64,000 bases of DNA, taken from assembly GCF_000427405.1 (NCBI RefSeq), contig NZ_KE386491.1:541001-605000 (forward strand). Reading direction: 5' to 3'. Shown one piece after another: positions 8,738 through 17,754 of this stretch (the stretch's first letter is position 1; every line of letters begins with the position of its first letter). The notes beneath the pieces are model-generated. The model made no database searches, was not told the origin of the DNA, and saw only the letters and a list, made by a program, of their open reading frames with translations. A program made the translations under genes and the position numbers. Source of the DNA: Flectobacillus major DSM 103. Lineage in GTDB: Bacteria > Bacteroidota > Bacteroidia > Cytophagales > Spirosomataceae.

Positions 8738-9706
8738 ATGTTGAAAAAAGTATCTGTTATTTTGCTCCTCTTGCTGCTAGGAGGCTGCAACTTAGAAAAT
8801 CGCCTTGAATACCCCGATTTGACAATACGTCCTAATTGGGTAGTAAAAGATTTTGAAGCAAGGATTACGTCGGAGTTTGTTAACATTGGAAATGCCTCTA
8901 TCAATACTTACGGGCATTGTTGGAATACCAAAGGTGAGCCTACAACCCGCGATTCGCTTGTGAGCTATATGGGGCAGCCGCCTCTTGAAGTATATTCTTC
9001 TACGATGACAAACCTAATGCCTTCAACAACCTATTATGTGAGGGGATTTGCTAAAATAGGCTTAAAAACCTTCTACTCTAATCAAATTACATTTACTACA
9101 CTAAAAAAACAATTAGCTGAAATTACAACGGGTACAATTGCCGAAGAAGGTATAGGTACACTCACTATTCAGGGAAATATCAATGCCGCAGGGGCATCGC
9201 CTATTATAGAGTATGGGCATTGTTGGGCTTTGAGTACCCCAACGATTGCAAGTCAGCGTACTATTAATACTGGAAATGGAAAATTGGGGAGTTTTTCGAG
9301 TTTGATGAAAAACTTAAACACCAATACTAAATATATTATTAGGGCTTATGCCAAAAATACCGAAGGTGTGGCCTATGGCGAAGAAGTAACTTATATTACA
9401 TCGTGTAAGCTAGCCCCTTCGGTAGTATCGGGCTTAATAGAGAACATTGGTACAAACAATGCTATTGCCAATGGCCTAATCTCTACTTTGGGCTGCTCGG
9501 AGGTGACAGAATATGGGCACTGTTGGTCAAAATCGCCTAATCCGACGGTTCAGAATAGCCGAACGATTTTTAAACAAGGCTCGGTAGGCTCGTTTAGTAG
9601 TGCTGTTACAGGTTTAGAAACCAAAACAGCCTATTATATTAGGGCATACGCCATTAATAGCCAAGGCATAAGCTACGGCAATCAGGTATCTATTATTACA
9701 CTTTAA
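8738..9706 (+). CDS. lipoprotein with three YGHCW/fibronectin-like repeats
   Basis: A lipoprotein of about 322 residues. I place the start at the ATG at 8738, two codons inside a GTG frame, because MLKKVSVILLLLLLGGC is a textbook lipobox signal. The mature protein has three repeats of about 90-95 residues. Each carries a YGHCW motif and ends in a YYxRAYAxNxxGxxYGxxV strand pair (examples: EYGHCWALS, EYGHCWSKS). These are beta-sandwich domains common in Bacteroidota surface lipoproteins; their function is generally unknown. It is the first gene of the exopolysaccharide operon, and its stop codon overlaps the next start by one base (TAATG), so the two are translationally coupled. Confidence 0.8.
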   Translation: MLKKVSVILLLLLLGGCNLENRLEYPDLTIRPNWVVKDFEARITSEFVNIGNASINTYGHCWNTKGEPTTRDSLVSYMGQPPLEVYSSTMTNLMPSTTYYVRGFAKIGLKTFYSNQITFTTLKKQLAEITTGTIAEEGIGTLTIQGNINAAGASPIIEYGHCWALSTPTIASQRTINTGNGKLGSFSSLMKNLNTNTKYIIRAYAKNTEGVAYGEEVTYITSCKLAPSVVSGLIENIGTNNAIANGLISTLGCSEVTEYGHCWSKSPNPTVQNSRTIFKQGSVGSFSSAVTGLETKTAYYIRAYAINSQGISYGNQVSIITL

Positions 9707-11139
9707 TGAGAATTCAAATTAGGCAAATATTCATTATTATCGGAATTATCTTGGTGGGTATGATTCTGGGAATATTTGTAGCCAAAGCTCAAATAGCAGG
9801 AGCTGCCACGCTTATTGTTTTGCCATTTGTAATAGCCTATTTGATTGCTATTTTCAAATTTCCTGCATTGGGCTTGTACTCTGTTTTGTTTTGCTGTTTT
9901 TTTCTCAATGGGCTAGGGCGGTATGTCAATGCGGGGCCATTGGGTTTGCTGATAGATATTTTTCTGATATTGACATTACTGGCTGAATTTTTTAAAAGCT
10001 TTGATAGTGGCCCTTGGCCCGACATGAAACGCAATCCTATTCTGATAGCTATTTATGTGTGGGGAGCGTATTGCTTAATGGAGTTTTTTAACCCCGAAGC
10101 CAAAAGTAAAGAAGCTTGGTTTTATGCCATGCGTGCCGTAATTCTGTACCTAGTACTGATTGTGATGCTGGGGATTATTTTGATGCGAACCGAAAAGCAC
10201 CTCGACCGAGTATTACGAATTTGGACATTGTTTTCGGTAGTAGCTACGTTGTGGGGGGCAAGGCAACTTTTTGTAGGGCTCGACCGCTACGAACAGGCTT
10301 GGATGGACTCAGGTAATGCCATTACTCATATCCTTTTTGGCAAATTAAGGGTATTTTCATTCTACTCCGATGCAGGGCAATTTGGGGCTGCTATGGGGCA
10401 TATAGGTCTTATTTGTATCCTTTTGGCTATTGCCAAATTGCCTACACCCAAACGCATTTTTTATATTGTCTGTGGCTTATTCTGCCTTTGGGGAATGGCC
10501 ATTTCAGGTACACGAGGAGCATTGTTTGTGGTAATGGCGGGTTTTATGTGCTATTTGGGTATGTCCAAAAACTATAAAATGCTGGTAGTAGGAGGTATGA
10601 TAGCCGTCTCGTTTTTTGTGATGCTGAAATATACCAAAATTGGGCAAAGCAATTATCAAATTAATAGAATGCGTACTGGGCTAGACCCCAACGATCCTTC
10701 GTTGCAGTTGCGCTTAATTAATCAGGCCAAATTAAGAGGATATTTGGCATCAAGACCCATCGGAGGAGGCATTGGATCGGCGGGTTTTTGGGGTATTCGT
10801 TTTTCGCCTGGAACATTTTTGGCTGTTACGGCTTTAGATAGTTGGTATGTCAAAATCTGGGCTGAATGTGGGGTTGTTGGGCTTTATGTGCATCTCGGAA
10901 TGCTACTCACATTCATGATTTACTTTGGACTAAGGCTTTGGTATATTCCGCCTTGCTTGCTCCGCGACAAAATGGTGGCCTTGTATAGTGGTATGTTTGG
11001 CATTTTAGTAGCCTGTTATGGCAATCAGCTTTTAGGACAATTACCAACGAATGTTGTGGTTTATTTAAGTATATCATTTTTGTACGTCTTTACTAAAGAA
11101 GAATATTATGGAAAAAAAATTGACACTCCTCATTATTGA
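9706..11139 (+). CDS. O-antigen ligase/polymerase-like membrane protein (Wzy-like)
   Basis: A 477-residue integral membrane protein with roughly ten to twelve hydrophobic segments. The diagnostic region is the Wzy_C/O-antigen-ligase-type sequence AISGTRGALFVVMAG followed by a large periplasmic loop (NRMRTGLDPNDPSLQLRL and SRPIGGGIGSAG). Such proteins polymerise undecaprenyl-linked repeat units or ligate glycans to lipid A core or protein. In this operon, polymerisation of the exopolysaccharide is the more likely role. The start overlaps the lipoprotein stop by one base, and its 3' end overlaps the response-regulator gene by 32 bases. Confidence 0.85.
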   Translation: MRIQIRQIFIIIGIILVGMILGIFVAKAQIAGAATLIVLPFVIAYLIAIFKFPALGLYSVLFCCFFLNGLGRYVNAGPLGLLIDIFLILTLLAEFFKSFDSGPWPDMKRNPILIAIYVWGAYCLMEFFNPEAKSKEAWFYAMRAVILYLVLIVMLGIILMRTEKHLDRVLRIWTLFSVVATLWGARQLFVGLDRYEQAWMDSGNAITHILFGKLRVFSFYSDAGQFGAAMGHIGLICILLAIAKLPTPKRIFYIVCGLFCLWGMAISGTRGALFVVMAGFMCYLGMSKNYKMLVVGGMIAVSFFVMLKYTKIGQSNYQINRMRTGLDPNDPSLQLRLINQAKLRGYLASRPIGGGIGSAGFWGIRFSPGTFLAVTALDSWYVKIWAECGVVGLYVHLGMLLTFMIYFGLRLWYIPPCLLRDKMVALYSGMFGILVACYGNQLLGQLPTNVVVYLSISFLYVFTKEEYYGKKIDTPHY

Positions 11140-11491
11140 TGATGAACCTAGTACAAGAATTGTTTTAGAACACTTTTTGAAAAAAGATTTTAGTGTAATT
11201 GTCAAAAACGATGGGATGGAAGGCTTATCATTGCTAGAAGAAGGTACTGATATTGACTTTATTATTGCCGATTTGAATATGCCTAATCTTAATGGAAAAG
11301 AGTTTTTGAAAATCTTGAGAGCCAGTAATTTATTTGGTGATATTCCAATTATTATTCTTTCAGGTACCGACGAAAGTAAAGAAAGAATCGATTGCCTAAA
11401 TTCTGGGGCAGATGATTTTATGTTAAAACCTTTTAACCCCATGGAGGTACAGGCAAAAATCAGGGCAATATTACGTCGTATTAGTAAATAA
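11108..11491 (+). CDS. single-domain response regulator (CheY-like receiver)
   Basis: A 127-residue receiver domain without an output domain. The acidic pair D11-D12, phospho-acceptor D55 (FIIADLNMPN), S85 (IIILSGTDES) and K107 (FMLKPFN) are all present, so phosphorylation should be possible. It begins inside the last 32 bases of the Wzy-like gene in another frame and is followed after 42 bases by the transferase carrying a degenerate receiver. This arrangement suggests protein-protein control of polysaccharide assembly instead of transcriptional control. No cognate kinase is adjacent. Confidence 0.92.
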   Translation: MEKKLTLLIIDDEPSTRIVLEHFLKKDFSVIVKNDGMEGLSLLEEGTDIDFIIADLNMPNLNGKEFLKILRASNLFGDIPIIILSGTDESKERIDCLNSGADDFMLKPFNPMEVQAKIRAILRRISK

Positions 11492-11533
11492 TACCCCGAA
11501 AAATCACCATACCAACTAAAATTATATTTTAAG

Positions 11534-12715
11534 ATGACAAACTATGAATATGCCCCCCCACAAAAAAAAATATTCTTTGTCGAGAATGATACCAATATTG
11601 TTGTTAGTTTTCTCAAAAAATTTGGTCAAGAATTACAAGTAAAAGTTATTGATACAAGCGACGAAGCACTAGAGTTACTAAAAACGAGCTATGCTCCTGA
11701 TGCTGTAATTATTAGCAAATATGCAGGTGGACTAAAGTTTTTAGAGCAGGTTCGAAGCAATGCCTGGACCAAAGCCCTCCCTGTTATTATTACGTCGCAA
11801 GAGGTAAGTTCGGGCTTAGTCAAAGAAGTGATTGCCAAAAAAGGGGACGACGTTTTTCCAAGTGATTTTAGTTCGGGTGATTTATTGATACGGCTCGACT
11901 ATTTCATCAAACGTCGTCACTATGTAGCCATGCAACAAACCAAGTCTAATAGCCTCGACGTAAAAATCCCTTGGTGGAAGCGTACTTTCGATGTGCTTTC
12001 GACAGGAGCAGCCATTTTGTTGCTTTCGCCCTTGTTGATCATTGTTGCTATTCTGATAAAACTAGATTCTAAAGGCCCAATTGTTTATAAATCAAAACGG
12101 GTAGGGGCAGGCTACAAAATTTTTGACCTCTATAAGTTTAGAACAATGCGTACCGATGCCGACCAATTGATTAAAAACATGGAGTCGCTGAATATGTATG
12201 CCAAAGAAAATAAGGCTACTCAAAGTAACAAATCAGGGTATTGCGACGATTGTAAACTAGCTGGTACTGACTGCCAGCAGTCGATGTATCTGGACGGAAA
12301 AGTGGTTTGTGAAAAACAATACCTTGCCGAAAAAAATAGTAAGGTAGCTTTTATGAAATTTCAAAATGACCCAAGAATTACACGATTGGGCAAGTTTTTG
12401 AGAAATACCAGTATCGATGAACTCCCACAGCTTTTTAATATCTTCGCAGGCGATATTTCATTGGTTGGCAATAGACCCTTGCCTCTTTACGAAGCCGAAA
12501 AACTTACTACCGACGACTATATCTATCGTTTTGCTGGCCCGGGTGGCCTAACAGGTCTTTGGCAGGTAACAAAGCGTGGAAAAGGTAAAAAAGATATGAC
12601 CGAAGAAGAAAGAATTCAATTGGACATTGAGTATGCCAAAAACTTTTCGTTTAAAATGGATTTAATGATAATCCTAAAAACATTTCCAGCATTGTTACAG
12701 TCTGAAAATGTTTGA
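11534..12715 (+). CDS. pseudo-receiver / polyprenyl-phosphate sugar phosphotransferase fusion
   Basis: A 393-residue fusion. Residues about 11-128 fold like a response-regulator receiver (KIFFVENDT, LPVIITSQE) but lack the phospho-acceptor: the expected Asp after VII is S61, and the conserved Lys is replaced in FPSDFS. Residues 147-393 form a bacterial sugar transferase (WcaJ/PglC-like): PWWKRTFDV, one hydrophobic anchor (158-176), YKFRTM, DPRITRLGKFLRNTSIDELP and GLWQVTKRG. It would start repeat-unit assembly by moving a sugar phosphate onto undecaprenyl phosphate. Between FRTM and the DPR motif is an unusually long insert with four cysteines, C237-x2-C240-x6-C247-x11-C259, which may bind metal. 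Confidence 0.88.
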   Translation: MTNYEYAPPQKKIFFVENDTNIVVSFLKKFGQELQVKVIDTSDEALELLKTSYAPDAVIISKYAGGLKFLEQVRSNAWTKALPVIITSQEVSSGLVKEVIAKKGDDVFPSDFSSGDLLIRLDYFIKRRHYVAMQQTKSNSLDVKIPWWKRTFDVLSTGAAILLLSPLLIIVAILIKLDSKGPIVYKSKRVGAGYKIFDLYKFRTMRTDADQLIKNMESLNMYAKENKATQSNKSGYCDDCKLAGTDCQQSMYLDGKVVCEKQYLAEKNSKVAFMKFQNDPRITRLGKFLRNTSIDELPQLFNIFAGDISLVGNRPLPLYEAEKLTTDDYIYRFAGPGGLTGLWQVTKRGKGKKDMTEEERIQLDIEYAKNFSFKMDLMIILKTFPALLQSENV

Positions 12716-12729
12716 TTACTTTACCCATA

Positions 12730-13524
12730 ATGAAAAAATTGATTAATATACGCCGCCTTAAAGCTAGTATTTTGATGCTAGTAGTAGGCCCTAAGTCTGA
12801 CAAGCCTATCCCAAAATTAGCTCGTAATATACCTTTTTTAATACTGGTAGTAGGGGTATTTGGGCTCAATAATTCACTGGCTCAAAATACGACGGTGGCA
12901 GATACCGATTTTAAGTTGCCTCCTTTAGAAGCAATTATTTTGATGGCCGAGGAGCATTCGCCTTTGTTGAAACAGCAAGACGAACAAATCAAAAGGGCTG
13001 ACCAACAATTGGCTGTTCAGAAAAAACAATGGATGACTGGCCTAAGCCTGAGTGGTAATTATTCGGCTGGTAATCAATCCTTGCTGGTACAGCAGGCCAC
13101 AGGCGAACTAGAAGCGTTTAGTAATTTCAATAATGGTTATCGTTTGGCTGTTGGAGCGATCTTTTCTATTAATTCGCTACTAACACAAGGAAGTATTACT
13201 AAGATTGCCAAGCATGATAAAAAGGCCGCTATCGAAGCCCGAAATATATCGCTCGACGAACTAAAAGCTAATGTTATCGCAAAATATTATGCAGTAATTG
13301 CCTCGCAAGAGGTCTTGAAAATTAGTATTGACGTAAAAACTGCTAGCCAAGTCAATAAAAAAATGGCTGAAAAAGAATTTTCAGAAGGACAAATATCGGT
13401 TGCCGATATGGCAAAAGTAATTGAGGCTACGGCTGGTGCGGCACTTTCGTATGAAAATGCCAAACAAAACTTTTATATGAATGTCCGTTTGTTGGAAGTG
13501 TTGATTGGAAAAAGACTACTATAA
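12730..13524 (+). CDS. half-length TolC-family outer-membrane protein
   Basis: An outer-membrane efflux-type protein of about 264 residues. The frame opens at a TTG at 12712 that overlaps the previous stop, but the ATG at 12730 is the more likely start. The signal sequence ends near NNSLAQ after a basic, unusually long N-terminus. The mature part has one TolC repeat: long amphipathic helices rich in Gln, Ala and Lys (AIILMAEEHSPLLKQQDEQIKRA, split by the strand LSLSGNYSAG, then AVIASQEVLKISIDV). Normal TolC proteins are 400-480 residues with two repeats, so this is about half. It sits directly before the Wzz-like gene, so it may supply the outer-membrane or periplasmic part of polysaccharide export. 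Confidence 0.75.
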   Translation: MKKLINIRRLKASILMLVVGPKSDKPIPKLARNIPFLILVVGVFGLNNSLAQNTTVADTDFKLPPLEAIILMAEEHSPLLKQQDEQIKRADQQLAVQKKQWMTGLSLSGNYSAGNQSLLVQQATGELEAFSNFNNGYRLAVGAIFSINSLLTQGSITKIAKHDKKAAIEARNISLDELKANVIAKYYAVIASQEVLKISIDVKTASQVNKKMAEKEFSEGQISVADMAKVIEATAGAALSYENAKQNFYMNVRLLEVLIGKRLL

Positions 13525-13528
13525 GAAT

Positions 13529-16528
13529 ATGAGTTTAATTCGCTTTGTTAGGTTGATAATTGAGTTTAAGTGGTTGGTGATTTTATTACCAATGACCTTG
13601 GCTATTACGGTGTATCGACTAACTAAAAATGAACTTCGAGAGTACACTGGCAACTCGTTGTTATACACGGGGCTAGCCTCTGGGTATAATATTGAGTCGG
13701 GTGGCTCAACCAAAATAGACAACGTAACCGTTAATAATGCTTTCGACAATTTGTTCAATACAATGAAGTCGAAAAGTGCCATGGAAGAAGTGGGTCTACG
13801 ACTTTTGGCAACGCATGTTATGCTCCAAAAGCCCGATTCGTTAGTAGCTAATTCCTATACTTTTGGCAAACTTCATGAGGTACTTTCCAATGAAGAAATA
13901 GCCCAACTGGCAAGCTCATCTTTCGATAGCACCCTCAAAAATATCTATAAAGATATAGAACGCCCTCAAAGCAAAATTGCCAATGTACTAATGGCTGCCG
14001 AAAAAGGTATTTATTCGAGTGCTGGTATTTTGGGCAAATTTGGGGTTAATCGCCAAAACAATAGCGATATGGTGGTGATTTCGTATGCTGCCAACGACCC
14101 TGCCGTTGTTAAAAATACCCTAGAGATTATTACCCAAGTTGTTATTCAAAAATATAAAGATATTAAGATTAATGAAACGGGTAGTGTTGTAGCTTATTTT
14201 GAAGACCAACTTCAGAAAGTGGCTGCTCGCCTGAAAGCTTCGGAAGATAACCTTACCAATTTTTCGAGTAGAAACAGAATTATTAACTATTACGAACAAA
14301 CCAAAATCGTTGCCGTAAAAGAAGGAGACTTAGAAGAGCGTATACAGGCGTTGATTTCTGAAATAGAGTCGAATAGAGCTGTTTTGAGAGACCTCGACGT
14401 AAAATTGGGTATCAAAGAAGACTTGGTCATGAAAAGTAAAAAGTTTTCGGCTATTCGTGATTCTATCAATTTGTATACAACTCGCCTTACACTCATGGAG
14501 TTTGAGAGCAAACCTCGTGAGCAAGATATTAAGCATGTAAAAGACCGTTTGGCTGCCTTGGAGGATAAGCTCAAGACAAGTATGCTAGAATACTACGAAT
14601 TGGCTAATTCTAAGAATGGTATTCCTGCCAAAATGTATTTTAGCGAATGGATAAATGCTATTGTTAGTATCGACAAAAGCCAGGCTCGTTTGCTCATTAT
14701 GAAAGATGTAAAACGAGAATACGACATCAAATACGATAGATTTGCTCCACTGGGGTCTACTATTAGTAGGTTTGAACGTGAAATTGGCGTTATTGAAAAA
14801 GAATATTTGACTATTTTGGGAAGCTTGAATTTGAGTAAAATTAGGGAGCAAAACCTCATGATGTCTACCAATTTGAGGGTAATTGACCCTGCTAAATTTC
14901 CGTCTAAGCCTGAGCCGTCTAAGCGTGTTACGCTCATTATTGCGGCATTTATGGCAGGCTTGGTATTGGCATTAGGCTTTATTGTGGCCAAAGAATACTT
15001 GGACAATTCCTTGAAAAATCCTACTCGTGCCGAACAAGAAATTGGTGTTCCTTTTGTAGGAGCTTTGCCTCTTGTCGACCCTCAAAAGCATAATATTCTT
15101 TTTAATGTAATAGAAACATACACGCTCAACCAGTGTATTTCTCGTATCAAAAAACTGAGTAGCCTACAAGGCCCTACGCCACAGTTGGTAATATTATGCA
15201 GTACTCGAAAAGGCGAAGGGAAAAGCTATTTTATTAGTAAACTATGTGCTCGTATCAACGAAGGGGGGTCAAAGGCTGTTTGGTTAAACCCTCACAACTT
15301 TGAGGAAGAAGATTTTGCTTTTGCTTATGCTCTCAAAGCGAGTTTTGCTAGTATTACTTCATGGAAAGACCTCGACGTTCATCAAGATTTTGAAGATTGC
15401 GAATATATTTTCTTTGAATTACCACCACTTATTAGTCATCCTATTCCTGTGAATTTGGTTCGTAAAGCCGCATTTACATTGCTTCTGGCCGACTCTACAA
15501 GGGTATGGGATATTGCCGATAAGTATATGTTCCAAACGTATTTGGAAAGCACCGCCAATCCTGTAGGTATGCTTCTCAATAAGGTAAAACATGATTACTT
15601 GGAAGGTATTATAGGCGAAATCCCTAAAGTACGCTCGTGGTTTAGAAGAACCTTCAAAAACCTCCTCGTTAAGCGAAGCGAAAGCCGTAATACCAGCATT
15701 AAGCTCAAATACGAAATGCTGAAAAAAGAAGAGGAAAGTGCATGGTTCAATGAAAATGGATTAAGCGATTTTGTCGAAACTAAGGTTGAAACGCCTGTCG
15801 TAAGTCGTGCTAGCAACGAAAATACTGGCAAAGGATTAGGATATTATAGGGTTCGACAAAAGCAACGCCTCAAATTAGTCAAAGCTGTAGCTGGTGTAAT
15901 CAGTGCCGTATTTATAGTGGTGTGTTCGTTATATCTTTTCTGGAAATCAACGCCCGAATCTCAATTTGAGAAGTTTACCGACTTCTTGGTAGGCAATCAG
16001 GCCGATTCTTTGGCAAAAATACAAAGCTCAAAACTTGTAGAGCCATTGACTCCAACAGAAATTATATCGCCAGAAAAACTGGATACTATTCCTGCCGAAA
16101 TTTTGCACGACTCAGTAAAATCGTTGCGACAAAAGGTGGCTCCTGCTCAAACGCCTGCTAGTCCAGCTATTCAGCCAAAGCCTCAACCAAAAGCTACACA
16201 GCCCAAAGCTGTGGCTTCTCAAGTGGTTGTTAAGCTTGTAAACACGACTAAACCTGCCGAACCTCAGCAGGCTACAACTTATAGTAGTTTAGAAAATAAA
16301 AAATATCGACTCATTGGCGGGATGTTCAAAAGCCGAGATAATGCTAATACACAAGTACAAAAATTGAAAACATTAGGCTATAATGCCGAAATCAGTATTT
16401 TGAGCAAGCCGACAGGTATATTTTATAAGGTTGTTGTGGGTAGTTACGATGATAAAAACGAAGCCAATACCAAAGCCCAAGAAATAGAACAGAAGGCAAA
16501 TCTGAGTGTTGTTGTACTTCAAAAATAA
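13529..16528 (+). CDS. Wzz-type chain-length protein fused to a degenerate BY-kinase and a SPOR domain
   Basis: About 999 residues. The frame reaches back to a TTG at 13505, but ATG 13529, four bases after the TolC stop, is the likely start. Layout: Wzz domain with TM1 (about 12-32), a long periplasmic coiled-coil region (about 200-450), TM2 (about 467-490), a cytoplasmic P-loop domain (about 540-690; Walker A STRKGEGKS near 557-566), TM3 (about 784-806), a Pro/Lys/Ala-rich linker and a C-terminal SPOR domain (about 925-999). The BY-kinase part lacks the Walker A' Asp (AVWLNPHNF), has Glu in the Walker B position (IFFELPP), and has no C-terminal tyrosine cluster. It probably sets chain length without tyrosine-kinase activity and can bind denuded peptidoglycan. 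Confidence 0.85.
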   Translation: MSLIRFVRLIIEFKWLVILLPMTLAITVYRLTKNELREYTGNSLLYTGLASGYNIESGGSTKIDNVTVNNAFDNLFNTMKSKSAMEEVGLRLLATHVMLQKPDSLVANSYTFGKLHEVLSNEEIAQLASSSFDSTLKNIYKDIERPQSKIANVLMAAEKGIYSSAGILGKFGVNRQNNSDMVVISYAANDPAVVKNTLEIITQVVIQKYKDIKINETGSVVAYFEDQLQKVAARLKASEDNLTNFSSRNRIINYYEQTKIVAVKEGDLEERIQALISEIESNRAVLRDLDVKLGIKEDLVMKSKKFSAIRDSINLYTTRLTLMEFESKPREQDIKHVKDRLAALEDKLKTSMLEYYELANSKNGIPAKMYFSEWINAIVSIDKSQARLLIMKDVKREYDIKYDRFAPLGSTISRFEREIGVIEKEYLTILGSLNLSKIREQNLMMSTNLRVIDPAKFPSKPEPSKRVTLIIAAFMAGLVLALGFIVAKEYLDNSLKNPTRAEQEIGVPFVGALPLVDPQKHNILFNVIETYTLNQCISRIKKLSSLQGPTPQLVILCSTRKGEGKSYFISKLCARINEGGSKAVWLNPHNFEEEDFAFAYALKASFASITSWKDLDVHQDFEDCEYIFFELPPLISHPIPVNLVRKAAFTLLLADSTRVWDIADKYMFQTYLESTANPVGMLLNKVKHDYLEGIIGEIPKVRSWFRRTFKNLLVKRSESRNTSIKLKYEMLKKEEESAWFNENGLSDFVETKVETPVVSRASNENTGKGLGYYRVRQKQRLKLVKAVAGVISAVFIVVCSLYLFWKSTPESQFEKFTDFLVGNQADSLAKIQSSKLVEPLTPTEIISPEKLDTIPAEILHDSVKSLRQKVAPAQTPASPAIQPKPQPKATQPKAVASQVVVKLVNTTKPAEPQQATTYSSLENKKYRLIGGMFKSRDNANTQVQKLKTLGYNAEISILSKPTGIFYKVVVGSYDDKNEANTKAQEIEQKANLSVVVLQK

Positions 16529-16538
16529 GCTCTGAGAT

Positions 16539-17750
16539 ATGGAATTTGATATTGTTTGTGTAGCATTTCCTGCTTGGGAAGGCAATTATGTAAAAAGTAC
16601 AATCCAACTCATGTCGGAACTGGCCACCAAGCGACGGGTTTTGTATGTCGATTATCAATATACTTGGAAAGATGTATTACAAGCTGTGTTCAAAAACCCG
16701 TTTAATATTCCTATAAAACGGATTTTAGGCTTGCAAAAACGTATCAGAACAATCGAGCTTTACAATGGTGCTACCATCTATGTGTTGTCGACACCGCCAG
16801 TTGTTCCTATTAATTTTATCAAGAATACGTGGCTGTTCAGTAAAATGCTAAGATTTAATGCCTTGGGGCAACAAAAAAGTATTAAAAAGGCATTGAAAGC
16901 ATTGCAGTTTAACCGATTCGTCGTGGTAAATGCCTTTAACCCAGCTTATGGATTAGGTCTTTTTGATTTTTTTGTACCACATCGGCAGGTGTATTATTGT
17001 TATGACGAAATAGGAGCGAGTGTCTGGGCCAAAGACCACGGAGTAAGGTTAGAAAACCAATATATGACCCAAGTAGATGCTATCGTAGTGTCGTCGGAAG
17101 GGCTAAAAAATGCTAAAAAGGTAGTTGGAAAGCCTATTTTTACAGTAAAAAACGGGGTTACTTTTGACTTATTTTATCGGGCATTTGTTCCTGTATCTCA
17201 GAAAAAAACACCTAAAATTATTGGGTATATTGGTACGCTCGACCAACGAATAGACTATAGTATTTTTGAAAAATTAGCACAACAATACTCCGAAGCTATT
17301 ATCATGATTGTTGGGCGGGTTTTGGACGATATGCCCGAAGTAAAAGAAAAAACAGATCCATTGAGGCAATATCCTAATATCCAATTTGAAGGAACAAAGC
17401 CTCCTGAGTTATTGATGGAATACCTAAAAATCTTTCATATAGGAATCATTCCATTTCTAAAAACAGAGCAGACAGCAGCGATTTATCCTATGAAAATCAA
17501 TGAATATTTGGCGGCTGGCCTTGGTGTTGTGGCAACAGATTTTGCTCCACTTACAGAATTTGAGTCGGTAATAGCCATAGCCCACAATACCGAAACATTT
17601 GTAGAAAAAGTAGGCTTACTACTAAATACCGATGCCGATACCAACCAACCAGCTCGGATTGCTATGGCAAAATCGAATGATTGGTCGCAAAGAGGAGTAC
17701 AATTAGATACAATTTTGGATAAAGTTGTATCGACAAACCCAGAATCGTAG
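16539..17750 (+). CDS. GT4-like (GT-B) glycosyltransferase
   Basis: A 403-residue glycosyltransferase with two Rossmann-like halves. The C-terminal half shows the group 1 pattern: KNGVTFDLF, then IGYIGTLDQRIDYS, then the acidic motif region MKINEYLAAGLGVVATD. The N-terminal half begins DIVCVAFPAWEGNYVKST. It is cytoplasmic or peripheral and would extend the lipid-linked repeat unit using an NDP-sugar; the sugar is not predictable. It starts 10 bases after the Wzz fusion and is followed 5 bases later by another glycosyltransferase, so all are one transcript. Confidence 0.85.
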   Translation: MEFDIVCVAFPAWEGNYVKSTIQLMSELATKRRVLYVDYQYTWKDVLQAVFKNPFNIPIKRILGLQKRIRTIELYNGATIYVLSTPPVVPINFIKNTWLFSKMLRFNALGQQKSIKKALKALQFNRFVVVNAFNPAYGLGLFDFFVPHRQVYYCYDEIGASVWAKDHGVRLENQYMTQVDAIVVSSEGLKNAKKVVGKPIFTVKNGVTFDLFYRAFVPVSQKKTPKIIGYIGTLDQRIDYSIFEKLAQQYSEAIIMIVGRVLDDMPEVKEKTDPLRQYPNIQFEGTKPPELLMEYLKIFHIGIIPFLKTEQTAAIYPMKINEYLAAGLGVVATDFAPLTEFESVIAIAHNTETFVEKVGLLLNTDADTNQPARIAMAKSNDWSQRGVQLDTILDKVVSTNPES

Positions 17751-17754
17751 CTCA

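Noticed and set aside
12712-12729. TTG start of the TolC-like gene overlapping the transferase stop
   Set aside because: The ATG at 12730 gives a more usual start, and the seven extra residues have no family support. Translational coupling is still possible.
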